NCBI GenBank assembly: GCA_014529385.2
Contig: CM043958.1
Coordinates: 86,686,525 to 86,750,524 of the forward strand
Direction: 5' to 3'
Length of the DNA: 64,000 nt
DNA from: Adiantum capillus-veneris
Taxonomy: Eukaryota > Streptophyta > Polypodiopsida > Polypodiales > Pteridaceae
In this document: positions 46,518 through 58,135 of the stretch, piece by piece
How the letters are laid out: the number at the start of each line of letters is the position of its first letter
Position numbering within the stretch: position 1 is the stretch's first letter
Program-made: the position numbers and the translations under genes
Notes under the pieces: model-generated
Seen by the model: the letters and a program-made list of their open reading frames with translations, nothing else
Told to the model about the DNA's origin: nothing
The model's database searches: none

Positions 46518-46638
46518 TGTCAGGCCAAGGGCCAGGACGGACATGTGGTTAAGGGGATCCCTAAATTTAGATAGGCAAGGCCTATATAGGGAACGGTTGG
46601 GTGGAGAGTTGCATGGTCCAATCCCCTCTATTCTCACA
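46518..46638 (+). repeat. Gypsy-B 5' LTR
   Basis: 121 bp, TGTCAGGCCAAGGGCC...TTCTCACA, immediately followed by a tRNA-iMet primer-binding site. A second copy lies at 57695-57815 in the same orientation; 10 of 121 sites differ. The preceding five bases are ATCAG. Confidence 0.85.
46581..46590 (+). promoter_or_regulatory. LTR TATA box
   Basis: CCTATATAGG, conserved in the second LTR copy at about 57758-57767. Confidence 0.55.
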
Positions 46639-46639
46639 T

Positions 46640-46651
46640 TGGTATCAGAGC
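46640..46651 (+). other. Gypsy-B primer-binding site (tRNA-iMet)
   Basis: TGGTATCAGAGC one base after the LTR end. Confidence 0.88.
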
Positions 46652-49600
46652 TCAGTGGAGAGGAAGGGGAAGGAGCAGAGAGAAGCATGGAGGCATGGTT
46701 TTCTCTCTCTTGTTTTCTTTCTCTCGATCTATCTATCAAAGCACGGAGATGGGGGGAGCCCGACTGTGGCGGAATGAAAAGCCATGGCAGAGAGGAAAAG
46801 CGAAGAAGGGCATGGCGTTCTATGCATGGATTTTTTCGGTTCTCGATCTCCACGCTCTACACCGTTGAGGACTCCTTGCAGGATTTGGGACACGCAGGAA
46901 ACCCTGCTAGCACACACGGGCTCGAGATTTTTGTCCTTCACCAAACTGGGCATGCATACCATCAGAAGATGCGCAGAGGGCCAAGGGGGAGATTTTGTCA
47001 CGGGCAAGGCTCGAGGCAAGCAGCTTTACTCGCGTGGTAGACGGATTTTCTCTTGCGCAGGTTTTGAACAGCAAGTCACCATTTTTTTTTTCATGCTTTT
47101 CATATCAAGTTTAATTTTGGGTGCCCTAGGGTGCCCAAGGGGCCACCCTACAGGTCCCTCCCACCACGATACTACTCACGGGCTTTGAGCGTAGTGCCGT
47201 GATTTTCCAAGGCATGGGATTCTGGATCTGCAACAATACCAGAAAAGGCACTTGATAGAGAATTTCAGGTTTGCAAAAAATAAAAAATGCAAAGACATGC
47301 AAGCCATTACAATGCATAACAAGGTCGTGTTTTCACGAAATTTCTATGAGTTTTTTGAATTGCCGAGGCAGCAATGGTGATGCAACTCTTGCATCCAAGC
47401 AAGTGCTACGACGAGACTGATGTAGATTTCGGATGGCGTGACTACACTTCATCTCTGAACTTTAAAGGTAAGGTATGCATAGATTTGGTTTTTTGTTTGC
47501 CAAATTTTTTGAGACATGCCGTGTAACTCGCGCATGTACTAGACGTGTAAGTGCATCCTCAAGCAAGGCTTGTATCAAGCACAAGGTGCTTCTGTGGTTA
47601 GCATAAGCATAGCAAGGCACAATTGGATGTATTCCGTCATTAAGATTTTGCAACAGATAATCCATGTAGCAGCAAATACTTTCAGGTATGCTTTGTCTAC
47701 GCATTAGGATGCTTGTACATTATTGTCATCTGCATAACTTGTTACACAATTCTTGCCGTATCTCTACATACGATAATGTATGAGACTGGCATGAGGCACT
47801 TAGAATACATCTTTTGATGGATTTGCTATGTTTTTTCTCATTTATGTCGACCACGAATTGATGTAATAATAGCAGGGCTGTCAATTGCTTATGAAGCATC
47901 TTCTCTAGATGGAGCATGTATCACCTCTATTGCATATCTCTAGCATGCATCAAAGGTTGTGCACTTTCTCCACTCCCAGCACAAGCACGACTTGTGATAG
48001 ATATTTAAGCATTACAATTTTGTTGGCATCAAAACAATGCTTAGCATGCCAACTTGCCACAAGCATGGCTTGAGTACCTCTACAGCCCCGATCTGCTGCA
48101 CAGATCATCAGCAGTTCAATTTTGATGCCCATGGAATCTCAAGGAGATTGGCACACTTTGTGGCTCGACTTCATGAAGGGTGCACAGAGCTCGGAATGGC
48201 CGACTTCTTGCCACTGCTTCCAGAAGCCGGCAAAGATGCTCGCCACACAGCACTAGCCAATTTCATTTGAAATTGCTTGACAAGGTCAATTCTCGTTTTC
48301 CATGACATTTGTACGTCGTACCAGCATCTGTTGGCTACCAAAACTAACGTACTTATACGAAGCAAGGCTTCCATTTTGGCATCTTGCATTGAGATTATCC
48401 CCGTTTTGATTATGCTATGAGCATAAAAATTTGGAGGGATTTATCAATTTGCATGCATGTTAATTCATTACATGCCAAGAAGGTGTATATGATACACACG
48501 ACAACTCTCTTGCACAACAAACTAGGCTATGAACCGGATGGGAACGAGTTCTTCCATCAAAAATTCAGAACAACTGATTACAACAGAATGATCAGGTTAG
48601 AAGCTTTTAAGTTTTGCTTGTTTTTCCATGTTTTCTTATTTACTTTGGAAAATATCGTATGTTGTGCAAGGCAAAGTGCTTTGCCGTTTTCACATGAAGC
48701 ATGGCTTCTAACTCGTGCCAAGATAATGCCCATTGATCTGGCATCAAGGGCATTGACACACAAGTTTGGAGAACTTGCAAAATAGGGAATATCAGCTCAC
48801 AGAACCCCTACCAGTCTAGACTGTGCAAGGCACTTATGGTTTTGGCTCTCACGTTTGAAGCCATCATTTTTGCCAAGGGCTTACAATTTTCCATGCATGG
48901 ATGCTAGCTAGGTGGATTCAATTCTACTGACTTATGAAATACGCTTCCGCTATACAATCACGACCCCTACACAGTAGGTCGGTCTCGATGTGATTTTTGT
49001 TACCTCTCTCGACGAGAGTGTCACACATGCAGATTGTTGCATGTTTATAGGATAAGCTGCACGCTAGGCATCCAATGCACACGAGAAGGGGCACTAACTA
49101 TACACGTCATCAATGCTTCAGGAAAGCTCCTCAGCCTCTCTTTCTCTCTCTTTCTTATTTCTCTCAAAGAATAATGAAAACTTTCTAAGAAGCTTTTGAA
49201 CGTGCTTGTTTGGGAGTCAGCATGAGCCAAGGTGCTCTAACTCTCAGCTATAAATAGGGCAAGACGCCATCTAAATTAGTCTTCATCAGTTCGTTGATTG
49301 AACACTAATTGCCATAAGGGCTATGAGCCACACACGCTGGCTAAGAGTCATTGTCAGATCTCGGGTAAGACCCTCTTGTTGGCATTCCTTGGGTGCTTGT
49401 TCTTAAGATCAAACAGATCTGCCCAGTGGAGTACACAACGAACACATCGACGTTAAGGGACAAGCAAGAGTCTTGTCATTACGGATGTTTAGGGTGTCAT
49501 TTTTGCACTACATGTTTTTAGTGCGACGCTCAAGTTGAGTTTTTGATAATCTTAAACGCCCATCAGCTGATCTATACCACGGAGTCTAGAGGCAGCAACC

Positions 49601-50919
49601 AGTTGAGACAGCATGGCTGTTCATACGAGCTCGGCATCTCACTTGTGTGGATCTCTTCCTCTCTCTATAGCACTACCAGTGTCTATGGCATAACAGTTTT
49701 GGGGTAAGAACCAGCGGGTGTTTATTAAATCACCCCATAGGCATTGCGAATCATAGTTTGATCTATCCCAGTTGTACTTTCAAGGAAAGAAGTCTGCAAT
49801 ATACTAGGGGGTCGTGGACAAATTCAACTTTTCAAGTTGATTCCAATCATTTTTATACACGGTCGACTATGTTGGTTACCGTTACGTGCTAGTTGAGCAA
49901 ATTCTATAAGGGTCTTACCAAGGGGTTTGACTACGTAGATTATAACCAAAGGGTTTGGATTGCAACGGCAACACCCAAGGTACCCAGTGCAATGTTGCTT
50001 GTTTTTTTTTTTAGAGGTGGGAGACGTGCTCCTATGCATTTGACTACGGATAAGTGAACATATAGTTCAATCCCCAGGTACGCATCTATTGATTTGATGT
50101 TATTCCATTTTTTAGTATGCTTTGTTTGATTTTTTCAACTTGTATAAATATGATTGAATGTTTCAGAGACATGCAATGGGCATGTCAGAACAAAGTATTT
50201 TGGGACGTAGTGTCTAATATACATTTTTCATTATGCTATTATGAACCCACTTGTAGGGTTCGCTTTGGCACATGTTGTCACATGGGATACAACATGGTCT
50301 AGGAACTCAAGGAGTTCGGTTTAGCCAGTGTGGAGCAATGATAATGAGGGTCCCTCTCACTCACGTCGCAGAGTGTTTGTAGTTATCTCCACACACAAGT
50401 ACGAGCTCACACTTGATGGATGTCGTTTTTCCTGCCATCCTTATTTGAGACGTATTCCACATGTGGCGAATATGAGTCTATGGGATCGACATTGGCGCCT
50501 AATTCCTAATGATGTGTCACGATAAAGTCCCTACGTGCTAGTTGCATCCGTTTATTAGACCATTTGGAGCACGCCGTATCAAGAACAATTTCAGTGGCTA
50601 AAAATTGTCGGGTACTAAGTACAGACTTGTTATGATTACAAGTGCTGTGAAACCACCTTAACGGAGGGTCATTTCTACATATAGCTAAATATGATACGTT
50701 CATGAGAATGTCTCATGGTTGGTACCTAGGTGTGACTGAGCTTTCACATTCTGCTATGGTCCAACTCTTGTTGCAAGGCTTTCACGTATGTGTCGTGGAA
50801 AGTCTCGTCATGAAATTGCGGTTCGGATTTGTTTGTGTTAAATGCATGCACACTAGGTGTTATGGGCCCTAGTGTTTAACACACATTTATTTGGAGCGGC
50901 ATGCAAATTCATGGACTGC
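46652..50919. other. Long stretch without recognisable genes
   Basis: No gag follows the primer-binding site. Frames up to 213 codons near 46400-47040 overlap the LTR and carry no domain. A pyrimidine tract lies at 49135-49165. TATAAATAG at 49249-49257, followed by a mixed-composition transcribed-looking region, could be an old LTR promoter. A 77-codon frame at 48037-48270 has a vague resemblance to a redox enzyme fragment that I do not trust. Confidence 0.35.
49249..49257 (+). promoter_or_regulatory. TATA box candidate
   Basis: TATAAATAG followed 20-60 bp later by CATCAGTTCGTTGATTG. It is possibly the promoter of a decayed LTR upstream of the integrase remnant. Confidence 0.3.
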
Positions 50920-51640
50920 AACTTTTCAAATAAATTTATGAGTTTACACCCTACCATACAAGGTTACAGCTCTGAATGGGTGTCTGTGGTTGGATGGTCT
51001 AAACTCTACCAGTCTACTCCAGTCCAACCCGCTTTCAACCTAGTTGGTTGTCTCCACTCCATATCAAATATATGGCTGGATACTCAATGGTTGAGTCATA
51101 GTTTATCATCAATCGTAGAAGACTGTCTGCAAGTGGTTGGGGGAAAGCACCTCACTCTTACTGCTGCTATTCATCCCGTGTTGGATGGGCAACTTAAAAG
51201 TATTTTTTGCTAAAGGATCTGCTAAGAGCATACGTTAGCACAACGCATTCTGAATGGGCGATTCTCTACTTATTCTAGAATTTTCTTAAGTCAGGTGTTC
51301 AACTTTGAACACCTGTTGTGGTGGGGTTGGATACCGTTTCAATAGTTTCATAAGTCAAGGACTTAATAGGTGTGCTAACAAAGTATGTTGGCAGGTAACC
51401 TTCATTAAGGGTGAACATGTAGTTCTGCGTGTTCCAAAATGTTCAGAAGTCTGACGTAACGACACACCCTATTCTACTTCTTAGTAGCTATGAGCTTTTT
51501 AAGATACTCACGCGAGTTGGAAATCTGGCTCAGAACTTCATGAAAAGTTGCACCAAGGCTTTCTTGCTTTTTCCGAGTAGCTTCAGAACGAGTGGTTGCA
51601 AAAGGACAACAATGTTGAAAATCAAGATGTTGCTCTTCAT
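50920..51640 (+). pseudogene. Gypsy integrase remnant
   Basis: The 118-codon frame (50857-51213) reads like a worn gypsy integrase core: IQGYSSEWVSVVGWSKLYQ at the position of the usual QGYSS/D-x-LSKY region, then SIVEDC where SIVSDRD is expected, and AAIHPVLDGQLK where YHPQTDGQTE is expected. After a frameshift LRAYVSTTHSEWAILYLF continues the post-catalytic part (51212-51265). Further on VVLRVP (about 51418) and FKILTRVGNLAQNF (about 51490-51540) fit the C-terminal domain. The catalytic residues are mostly lost. No LTR can be attached directly. Confidence 0.5.
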
Positions 51641-52203
51641 AGGTAACCCGAAGCTTGAGACACACGCACTCCTTTCCCACACTCAAGTTAAAGGTGCACT
51701 TAGGAACGAAAACAAAGCGTATATGGTATATGTCACACAACTTAAGGAAGTGCAGCAGCCCCCTCTCTCTCCTCAATAACAACAGTTTTTGCATACCTAT
51801 GATGCATTAGGAGAAATATGGACCTTGCATGGGCCTTGTAAGGAATCCTAATTTTTAGGGATTAAGGATAATGTTGTGTAGGGTTAAGGGGACAAGGGCA
51901 TTCAAGAAGCTAGTTTTGAGTAGGCTTTTCTAGCCTTTTTTTTAGACACATGTAGGATGTGGACCTAAGAGGTCACCTTCTCTCTCTAGCTTTTTGAAAG
52001 TGAAGGGAGTAAAGAGGTGTGGCCACATCAGCAAAAACGTGGGTCACTAAGAGCCAAAATTTGACTTTTTTTCAAAAAAAGTATTTTTACTTCTTTTTTA
52101 CTTAAAACTTCCGCCATAGCAAAAAATCATTTTTTGACCTTTTTTAAAACCTACAAGCACTAAAAGTTCAATTTTAAAAAAAAAAACCCAAAAAAAAAAA
52201 CCT
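51641..52203. other. Non-coding, A/T homopolymer-rich
   Basis: Runs of T and A up to about 12 bp occur at 52060-52200. No gene seen. Confidence 0.35.
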
Positions 52204-52440
52204 TTGTTCTCTCTTCCTCCTCCCTCCTTTTTCCCTCTCCTCTCCCTCCCTGCTCCCTTCTCTCCTCCTCCCCCCCTCTCTCTCCCTCTCCCCCACTGCC
52301 CCCTTCTCTCCTCCCATGTTCCTCCCTCTCCCTCCCTATCCCCTTCTCTCCTTCTCCTCCCCTCTCTCTGCCTCTCCCCCACTGCCCCCTTCTCTCCTCC
52401 CATGTTCCTCCCTCTCCCTCCCCCCTCTCTCTTTTCATCT
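52204..52440. repeat. Polypyrimidine minisatellite (86-bp period)
   Basis: Almost pure C/T on the plus strand. CCCCCACTGCCCCCTTCTCT followed by CCTCCCATGTTCC occurs twice, with ACTG at 52295 and 52381. The RGE-rich frames on the minus strand are translations of this repeat and not genes. Confidence 0.85.
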
Positions 52441-53753
52441 TTTGCTTCCTCACGCAACAGCTGCCATGGTGCTCACGGACATTAGAAATCGTATGCATAC
52501 ACGTTTTTTTGTCCGTGGCGTTTGCACCGAAGGCCATACTTGAGGGTGAGCAGAGGTCATCCCAAGAACGTCGTACCGTCGGTGAGATGAATGTTGATGG
52601 TTCTTCAATATCTTGCCAATACCATCACATATTTGAATAAAACACCCCTTTGTGCAAGGTAACAATATACTTCTTTCTTTTGGTTGTGTTCTTCTTATCA
52701 TAAACTTTGAAGTATAAGGTGTTGCCTCTACTTGTTTTGTAGTGCTTGGCACAAAGGCTGCTTTTGTGCACAAATAGTGAAAGGCTGCAGGTTAGAGAGG
52801 CCAAGTGTCGCCACTTTTCCTCTAAAACAGTCTTCTTTATTATATCTTGCAGGTAGGTGCTTCAAATCCATGATTATTAGAGGTGGGTAATCTCATCATA
52901 ATGTATATTTTAGGATTGTTTATTCCCAGTTGGATGGAAATACTTGCACATTTGTACAACTTATACTTAACAAGTGTCTTTATTATACAGCTTGCAAATG
53001 TTGAATTCATACATGTTTTTGTTACAAGGTGACCTCTTACTATGCTAGTTGAGTGGTGTTGTTTGCAAGAATGGCTCAAGGAACTGGCATAACATGAAGC
53101 TTTTACGGTGGCACAAAGCTCTCCTCAACGACAATGTGGCTCCCACTACACCAAAAATCATTATGCTAACATGGAGAGATCCCTAGTAGGACAATGCAAC
53201 ATCTTTTCATCAGCAGCAACACACCCTTTCCTAACATGAGGGCACTCCTACCAAAGATATTTTTATGTGATAGGTCACCCCATACCATGCCATATCATAG
53301 AATGGATGTAAGAAGTATGACTGTACTACTGCTTGGAAGTTGTTCACAAATGTATGTTTATCAAAGTTAATGAGAAGAAATTTAGACTTTTTTGTTTGTT
53401 AATGTGTAAGAGCACTCTAGGTCTACCATATTTTAGATTGTTTGATAAGTTAAATAAGATTTGTAGTCATTTAAAGTGTAAATTTGTTTTTGTTTGGTAA
53501 GATTGTACATGAGAAGACATGATAAAGTAGAAGAGATCTTGACGGAATAAACCTCAATGCCACATCTCTCCTTAAACCCTTTGATTTCTATCATCGTGGG
53601 AAGTTCAAGGGAAGTCTATTTTCAAATTTTTAGTAATAACTTTTTTTGAAAGAAATTTTGGTTATTTTAAAGTTTGTACAGAGTTTAGGAGTTCATTCTG
53701 ATTATTTTCCTTCAGTTTCAAATTTTGATCGAGGGCACTCCTTGGAAGCCACT
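52441..53753. other. No recognisable feature
   Basis: Short unrelated frames only, AT-rich toward the right. Confidence 0.3.
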
Positions 53754-54032
53754 TTTGAAGGTGTTAGGGCAGGATTTTGGGAAAGTTTTGTATGTAGGAA
53801 ATACAATCCTTAACACAATAAAAAACATTGGTTCTTTGAGTATTTTCAGATTCCATGGTTTTAATGCTCGTTGGAGCCCGCAGATTAAGGAAAAAGTAAG
53901 AAATGTCTATTTTACATTATTTTTTAAGAGATTGCCAACTTGCACGTTGTTTTTTAGAGAATCTGAGCAAGGTATGTTTTTTTTTGCATCAAAGTCTACA
54001 AGTTCAACACTAAAAAAAAATTTAAAAAAAAA

Positions 54033-54103
54033 GTGGCCGTAAGGACGCGCGAAATGGCCATCCGAGACTTTTGGATGGCCATTTTGCGTGCCCTTGTGGC
54101 CAC
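54033..54103. repeat. Hairpin 1 (31-bp arms)
   Basis: Arms 54033-54063 and 54073-54103, 9-nt loop GAGACTTTT, five mismatches. The core is GAAATGGCCATCC pairing with GGATGGCCATTTT. Confidence 0.88.
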
Positions 54104-54478
54104 TCTTGTTGAGGGCCTTGGAAGCTTTTTTACATGGCAAAAATTTGCAAAATTACTGTGTATAAGTATGAGATAAGGCTGTAAGTTAGATGTACAGAGA
54201 GCAAAAGCTCATCCCCTGGGGCCTTTGAAGGTGTTAGAGCAAAATTTTGGGAAAGTATTGTATGTAGGAAATACAGTCCTTAACACAATAAAAAAATTAG
54301 TTCTTTGAGTATTTTCAGATTCCATGGTTTTTAAGGAAAAAGTAAGAATGTCTGTTTTATATCATTTTTAAAGAAATTGCCAACTTGCACGTTGATTTTT
54401 GGAGAATCCGAGCAAGATATGATTTTTTTTGCATCACGGTCTAAAAGTTCAACACTATTAAAATAAAATTAAAAAAAA

Positions 54479-54549
54479 GTGACCGCAAGGGCGCGCGAAA
54501 TGGCCATCCGTGACTTTTGGATGGCCATTTTGCGCGCCCTTGTGGCCAC
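54479..54549. repeat. Hairpin 2 (31-bp arms)
   Basis: Arms 54479-54509 and 54519-54549, 9-nt loop GTGACTTTT, three mismatches, two of which would be G-U pairs in RNA. The stem includes AAGGGCGCGCGAAATGGCC and is strikingly GC-rich in an AT-rich setting. Confidence 0.9.
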
Positions 54550-54667
54550 TCTTGTTGAGGGCCCTGGGAGCCTTTACATGGAAAAATATTATAACACTAT
54601 TGTGTATAAGTATGAGAAAAGGATGTAAGATAGATGTACAGAGAGCAAGAGCTCTCCCCTTGGGGTC

Positions 54668-57118
54668 TTATAATGACAAATAGGGGCTTTTTTAATGCAT
54701 GGCCATGAGATAGAGGTGTAGCGTTTAATGTAATCAGAGCACCCCCCCATCCCCCCCCCTCGGTCCCTTTTTCTATGTGTTCAAAGGTCTAGAACATTCA
54801 CTATGTAGAATTTTTCTATATCATGTGCGTTCACCAGAATGGATTAAAAGTACCCCTTATAAACCTTATCTACATATGTTTATGTAACTTTACAAGAATA
54901 CAAAATCCCTTATGTTGAACACGTGTGCTATGTTACATATACTTTAGTGAACTCCCCAGGTCAAAGGCCTCACAAATCCTGTGCACTAAACATTCACACT
55001 AGAAATTGACCAAACAAAGAGCCAATTTTTACTTGCTTGTGTCCACCTCGTGTTCTTGGGAATGTTTTGGTTAAGCCATTTCTTTGGTATTTGAAACCAC
55101 ATGTGACCCCTATTGTTATAGTATCCAACCAAAGGTTTCTTGATTAGCAGTTTACATAGGCTTGATTGGTACATATCTTCTATGTTAATAATGCATGTAT
55201 CTATAATTTATGTTACACTTTCTCTATCCAAATGAGCTACATAGTAAAAAACAAATCCGCAATTTAACAGTTAAGTTCACAAGGTAATAGCTATTGGTAT
55301 AATCTTTAGCAATACCAAAGAAATAGCTACCAATAGCTCATGAATAGGGATATTTAAGAAGATTTGATACCAAAAACTTGTCAACATTACTCAAAAAGGT
55401 GGAAACTCAAAGGCTCTACAATATGTGTATGATGAAACATGAGTCAATAATAAGTCACCCTTATACATCGACACCTTCATCTCAAGTTGTCGTTTCTCTA
55501 AGTCAAGCTTGGCATAGGCATAGTATGGAAACAATAACATGTTGGAAAGCAAGAATTTAGCTTTCTCAACTTGTGAAACGTTGTTAATGATATATATTCA
55601 GCATCCCCAAATGAGGACATCTTGACAAAGGTTATGATCCACTTTAATAAGAATAACCATTAATGATTAAACTGAAATCAAAATATTGTTTGAATTTCTG
55701 ATTAAGACTTGAGACTTGAAACATCTTACAGGCAAATAAAAATATCCATAAATTTCAACAATAATTCTCAAATCTGTATGAAACTCCAGTAATCTAAATT
55801 AAATACTCTCACTCAATGCGACACCATTTAACAAAAAAACACATTTATATTGCGTTTATAGAAGAATCCAGCGTCATGAAAATAATTACAAACGGAGACA
55901 ATGTTGTTGTTATTATGCTTCTCTTACAAGTATTTGTCTTCCTCATCTAGAGAGTCATATACACTTGAGTATTTGTGTGTCTATGACACTAGGGAAGATA
56001 GTAGTACTATATGGATGGCTTTTCTAAGAGCTCCTAGAGAGTACCTATTGGTTCAAGATTCTACAAAAATTCTACTATTCTTATCAAAATCCTTTAACAT
56101 CGTAGTGAAAGGTTCCTCATGGAACAAAAATAGAGTGATTTCCATCTCTGCACATGGTTACTTGCTCATGTTCTATGAAAAGAAGTTGACTCTGTAAGTA
56201 AACAACAGATTATGTGAGCACAAAGTTATAAAGTAGAAAATGATAATCTAATGACAACTATACAAAGAATAAATTATAAGAAAAATCTTTGATGACTCTC
56301 CATAGATAACACAACTTACTTGCATTGTGAGACTCAATCACATGCTACCCAACTATAGATGGTGCGCCAAAGCCATCGACAAAATAGCACCACCTAGTGT
56401 TATGAGGTATGAAGCCTAAACATTGAAAGCCATAAAGAGGTTTATTCTCTCCAGCATGATAAATTTAAATATGGAGATGATGTTAAGCTCTGAATGTAAG
56501 CTACAAGGGTAGTTTTCTTACCATTTTATCTTTATGTTGGAGATGAACCCTTGCAAAACCCACACACTATTCACACCTCCTATTGTTGTGGTATTCAAGT
56601 CATGTGAGCTCATATTTTTTCCATCTTCGGGAGTAGAGGTTTCCATGTAGTGTGAGTGAATAAAATTAGAAGGAGTATAATCTTGTTTCATGGTGTAATG
56701 GAGGTGAGAGAAGGAAGAGGAGCTAGCTTGGTGTGAAACTATGTGGTGGCCAAGGGGAAGAGATGGGGGAGGAGCTTGCTTGGTGCTACAATGGAGATGG
56801 GAGAAAGCTAGCAGAGAGATAGTGTTACACTATAAGGGGTGCATGTGGTTGTTGCAACAATGGAGAGCTTAGAAAAGAATTTGTAGAGAGAGAAAATCAT
56901 TTTTTAGCTATAGAATAGGTTTGGAAAGACTTTGGAGGGTGGAAAATGATGTTTTGAACTTTTTTGAAAAAATTCGATTTTTTGTATTTTTCAGTGTACG
57001 TTTTTTACTTTTGGAGGTCAAAAATACTTTTTTGACCATGAAATAAGTTTGGGGACCTTTTAAAAAGGAAAAACTTGAAATTTGAATTTTTTAGTTATTT
57101 TTAAATCCGGACCAAAAA
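54668..57118. other. AT-rich, no recognisable gene
   Basis: Frames of 60-98 codons only, without motifs. Contains a C-rich patch near 54743-54765 and T/A homopolymers near 56950-57110. Confidence 0.35.
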
Positions 57119-57143
57119 GTGGGGGAAAAAAGGTCGAAGTGGT

Positions 57144-57177
57144 CCCCCCCTCCCCCCCCCCTTCCCCCTCTTTCCCC
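57144..57177. repeat. C-rich tract
   Basis: C7-T-C10 followed by TTCCCCCTCTTTCCCC, another strongly pyrimidine-biased stretch. Confidence 0.85.
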
Positions 57178-57348
57178 TATCCACCTCCCTTACCTTCTCA
57201 CTAGGCAAGAGGCCATAAAGAGGTGTAAGGCTACCTTGTCCCCCTACTTTTTTGAGAGTATAGAGTGTGCCCACCACCCTCTTCCTATTGGCTGGCCTCT
57301 AATTAACCTTAATCCCAAAGGGCCCCTAGAGGGTTCATATTTTTCCTA

Positions 57349-57690
57349 ATGGATTGTTTTGCTCACGATTACCCACCTTCCTTACCTCCTTCTCGAGGCG
57401 ACATAGATCACATTATAGAAATCATCCATGGAAGTCAACCACCACACCATGCACCATATCGTCACAGTCCCATGCACCAACATGAAATCCAACGCCAAGT
57501 CTCCGACCTCTTAGAAAAAGGCCTTATTCGTCCTAGCTCTTCTCCATTTGGTGCTCGTGTGACTGCACCAAGTATCGGTCATATGAACAATTGGCCCGCG
57601 TAGAGGATGCCAATAAGGAAAACATCAGTGTTCTTACGACGATACTACCACTTGTGTTTTCGAGGACGAAAACGCTTCTCCAAGGGGGGA
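57349..57690 (+). pseudogene. Gypsy-B pol remnant: RT start fused to polyprotein end
   Basis: Reads DYPPSLPPSRGDIDHIIEI, then PYRHSPMHQHEIQRQVSDLL and EKGLIRPSSSPFGARV. This is the conserved beginning of a gypsy RT, up to where VLLVKKKDG should follow. Instead the sequence jumps to a gypsy-style polyprotein tail (after a TAG, an FEDEN-like region, then AAGGGGGGAGTG as polypurine tract at about 57681-57692). RT palm, RNase H and integrase are therefore deleted. It directly adjoins the 3' LTR. Confidence 0.75.
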
Positions 57691-57694
57691 GTGA

Positions 57695-57815
57695 TGTCAG
57701 GCCAAGGGCCAAGACGGACATGCGTCCAAAGGGATCCCTAAATTTAGATAGGCAAGGCCTATATAGGGAACGGTTGGGTGGAGAGTTGCATGGTCCAGTC
57801 CCCTTTGTTCTCACG
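57695..57815 (+). repeat. Gypsy-B 3' LTR
   Basis: 121 bp, preceded by a polypurine tract. It ends TTCTCACG (CA changed to CG) and is followed by ATTAG, one transition from the ATCAG that precedes the 5' copy. Copia-B inserted 27 bp beyond its end. Confidence 0.85.
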
Positions 57816-57842
57816 ATTAGAGTGGCCTATGGAGCACTTGGT

Positions 57843-58121
57843 TGTAGACATGTAGTAGTGTTAGTGTGTATACGCGCTTCACCAGGGGCACTTTTCTCCC
57901 ACTGGGTTTTTCCCCCTGGACATCTGGTGTGAAAGGACACCTTATCTCTTAGGGTTTCATATAAGCTTTGTAGCTTTGAGTTTGTATATACACTATTATT
58001 CTAATACAGAGAGATAGACTACAGAGATCTCGTACACAAGCTTTGTGTCTTCTCCTTCTCCATCTTCTTCCTACTCTGAGTTGCTGTCTTCCTTCTGTTT
58101 CCTGTTTCATCATCTTCAACA
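57843..58121 (+). repeat. Copia-B 5' LTR
   Basis: TGTAGACATG...CTTCAACA. TATA-like TGTATATACA near 57984-57993 could be the core promoter. Confidence 0.96.
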
Positions 58122-58123
58122 AT

Positions 58124-58135
58124 TGGTATCAGAGC
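58124..58135 (+). other. Copia-B primer-binding site (tRNA-iMet)
   Basis: TGGTATCAGAGC, two bases after the LTR. Confidence 0.93.

Larger units (their letters stand above)
53754..54667. repeat. Two-copy tandem repeat carrying a long hairpin
   Basis: Unit 1 is 53754-54223 (470 bp) and unit 2 is 54224-54667 (444 bp), both starting TTTGAAGGTGTTAG and ending near CCCC(T)TGGGG. Shared landmarks include GTATGTAGGAAATACA, TTGAGTATTTTCAGATTCCA and TTGCCAACTTGCACGTTG. Each unit contains one long inverted repeat. A roughly 35-bp segment after CCATGGTTTT is present only in unit 1. Confidence 0.9.

Noticed and set aside
46399-47040. 213-codon plus-strand frame
   Set aside because: It runs through the Gypsy-B LTR and primer-binding site and has no domain, so it is a chance frame.
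48037-48270. Possible cytochrome P450-like fragment (LGMADFLPLLPEAG)
   Set aside because: Only a short chance-level resemblance; no heme-binding or helix motif nearby.
52098-52537. Arg/Gly/Glu-rich proteins of 119-125 codons
   Set aside because: They are translations of the polypyrimidine minisatellite in alternative frames.
54033-54103. Hairpin as an intrinsic transcription terminator
   Set aside because: That mechanism is bacterial; the hairpin is followed by mixed sequence, and everything else is plant nuclear DNA.
51830-57330. Inverted copies at 51830-52250 and 56900-57330 as termini of a large transposon
   Set aside because: Both have homopolymers and C/T-rich tracts, but apart from GGGATTAAGG and AAAGAGGTGT the alignment does not hold.
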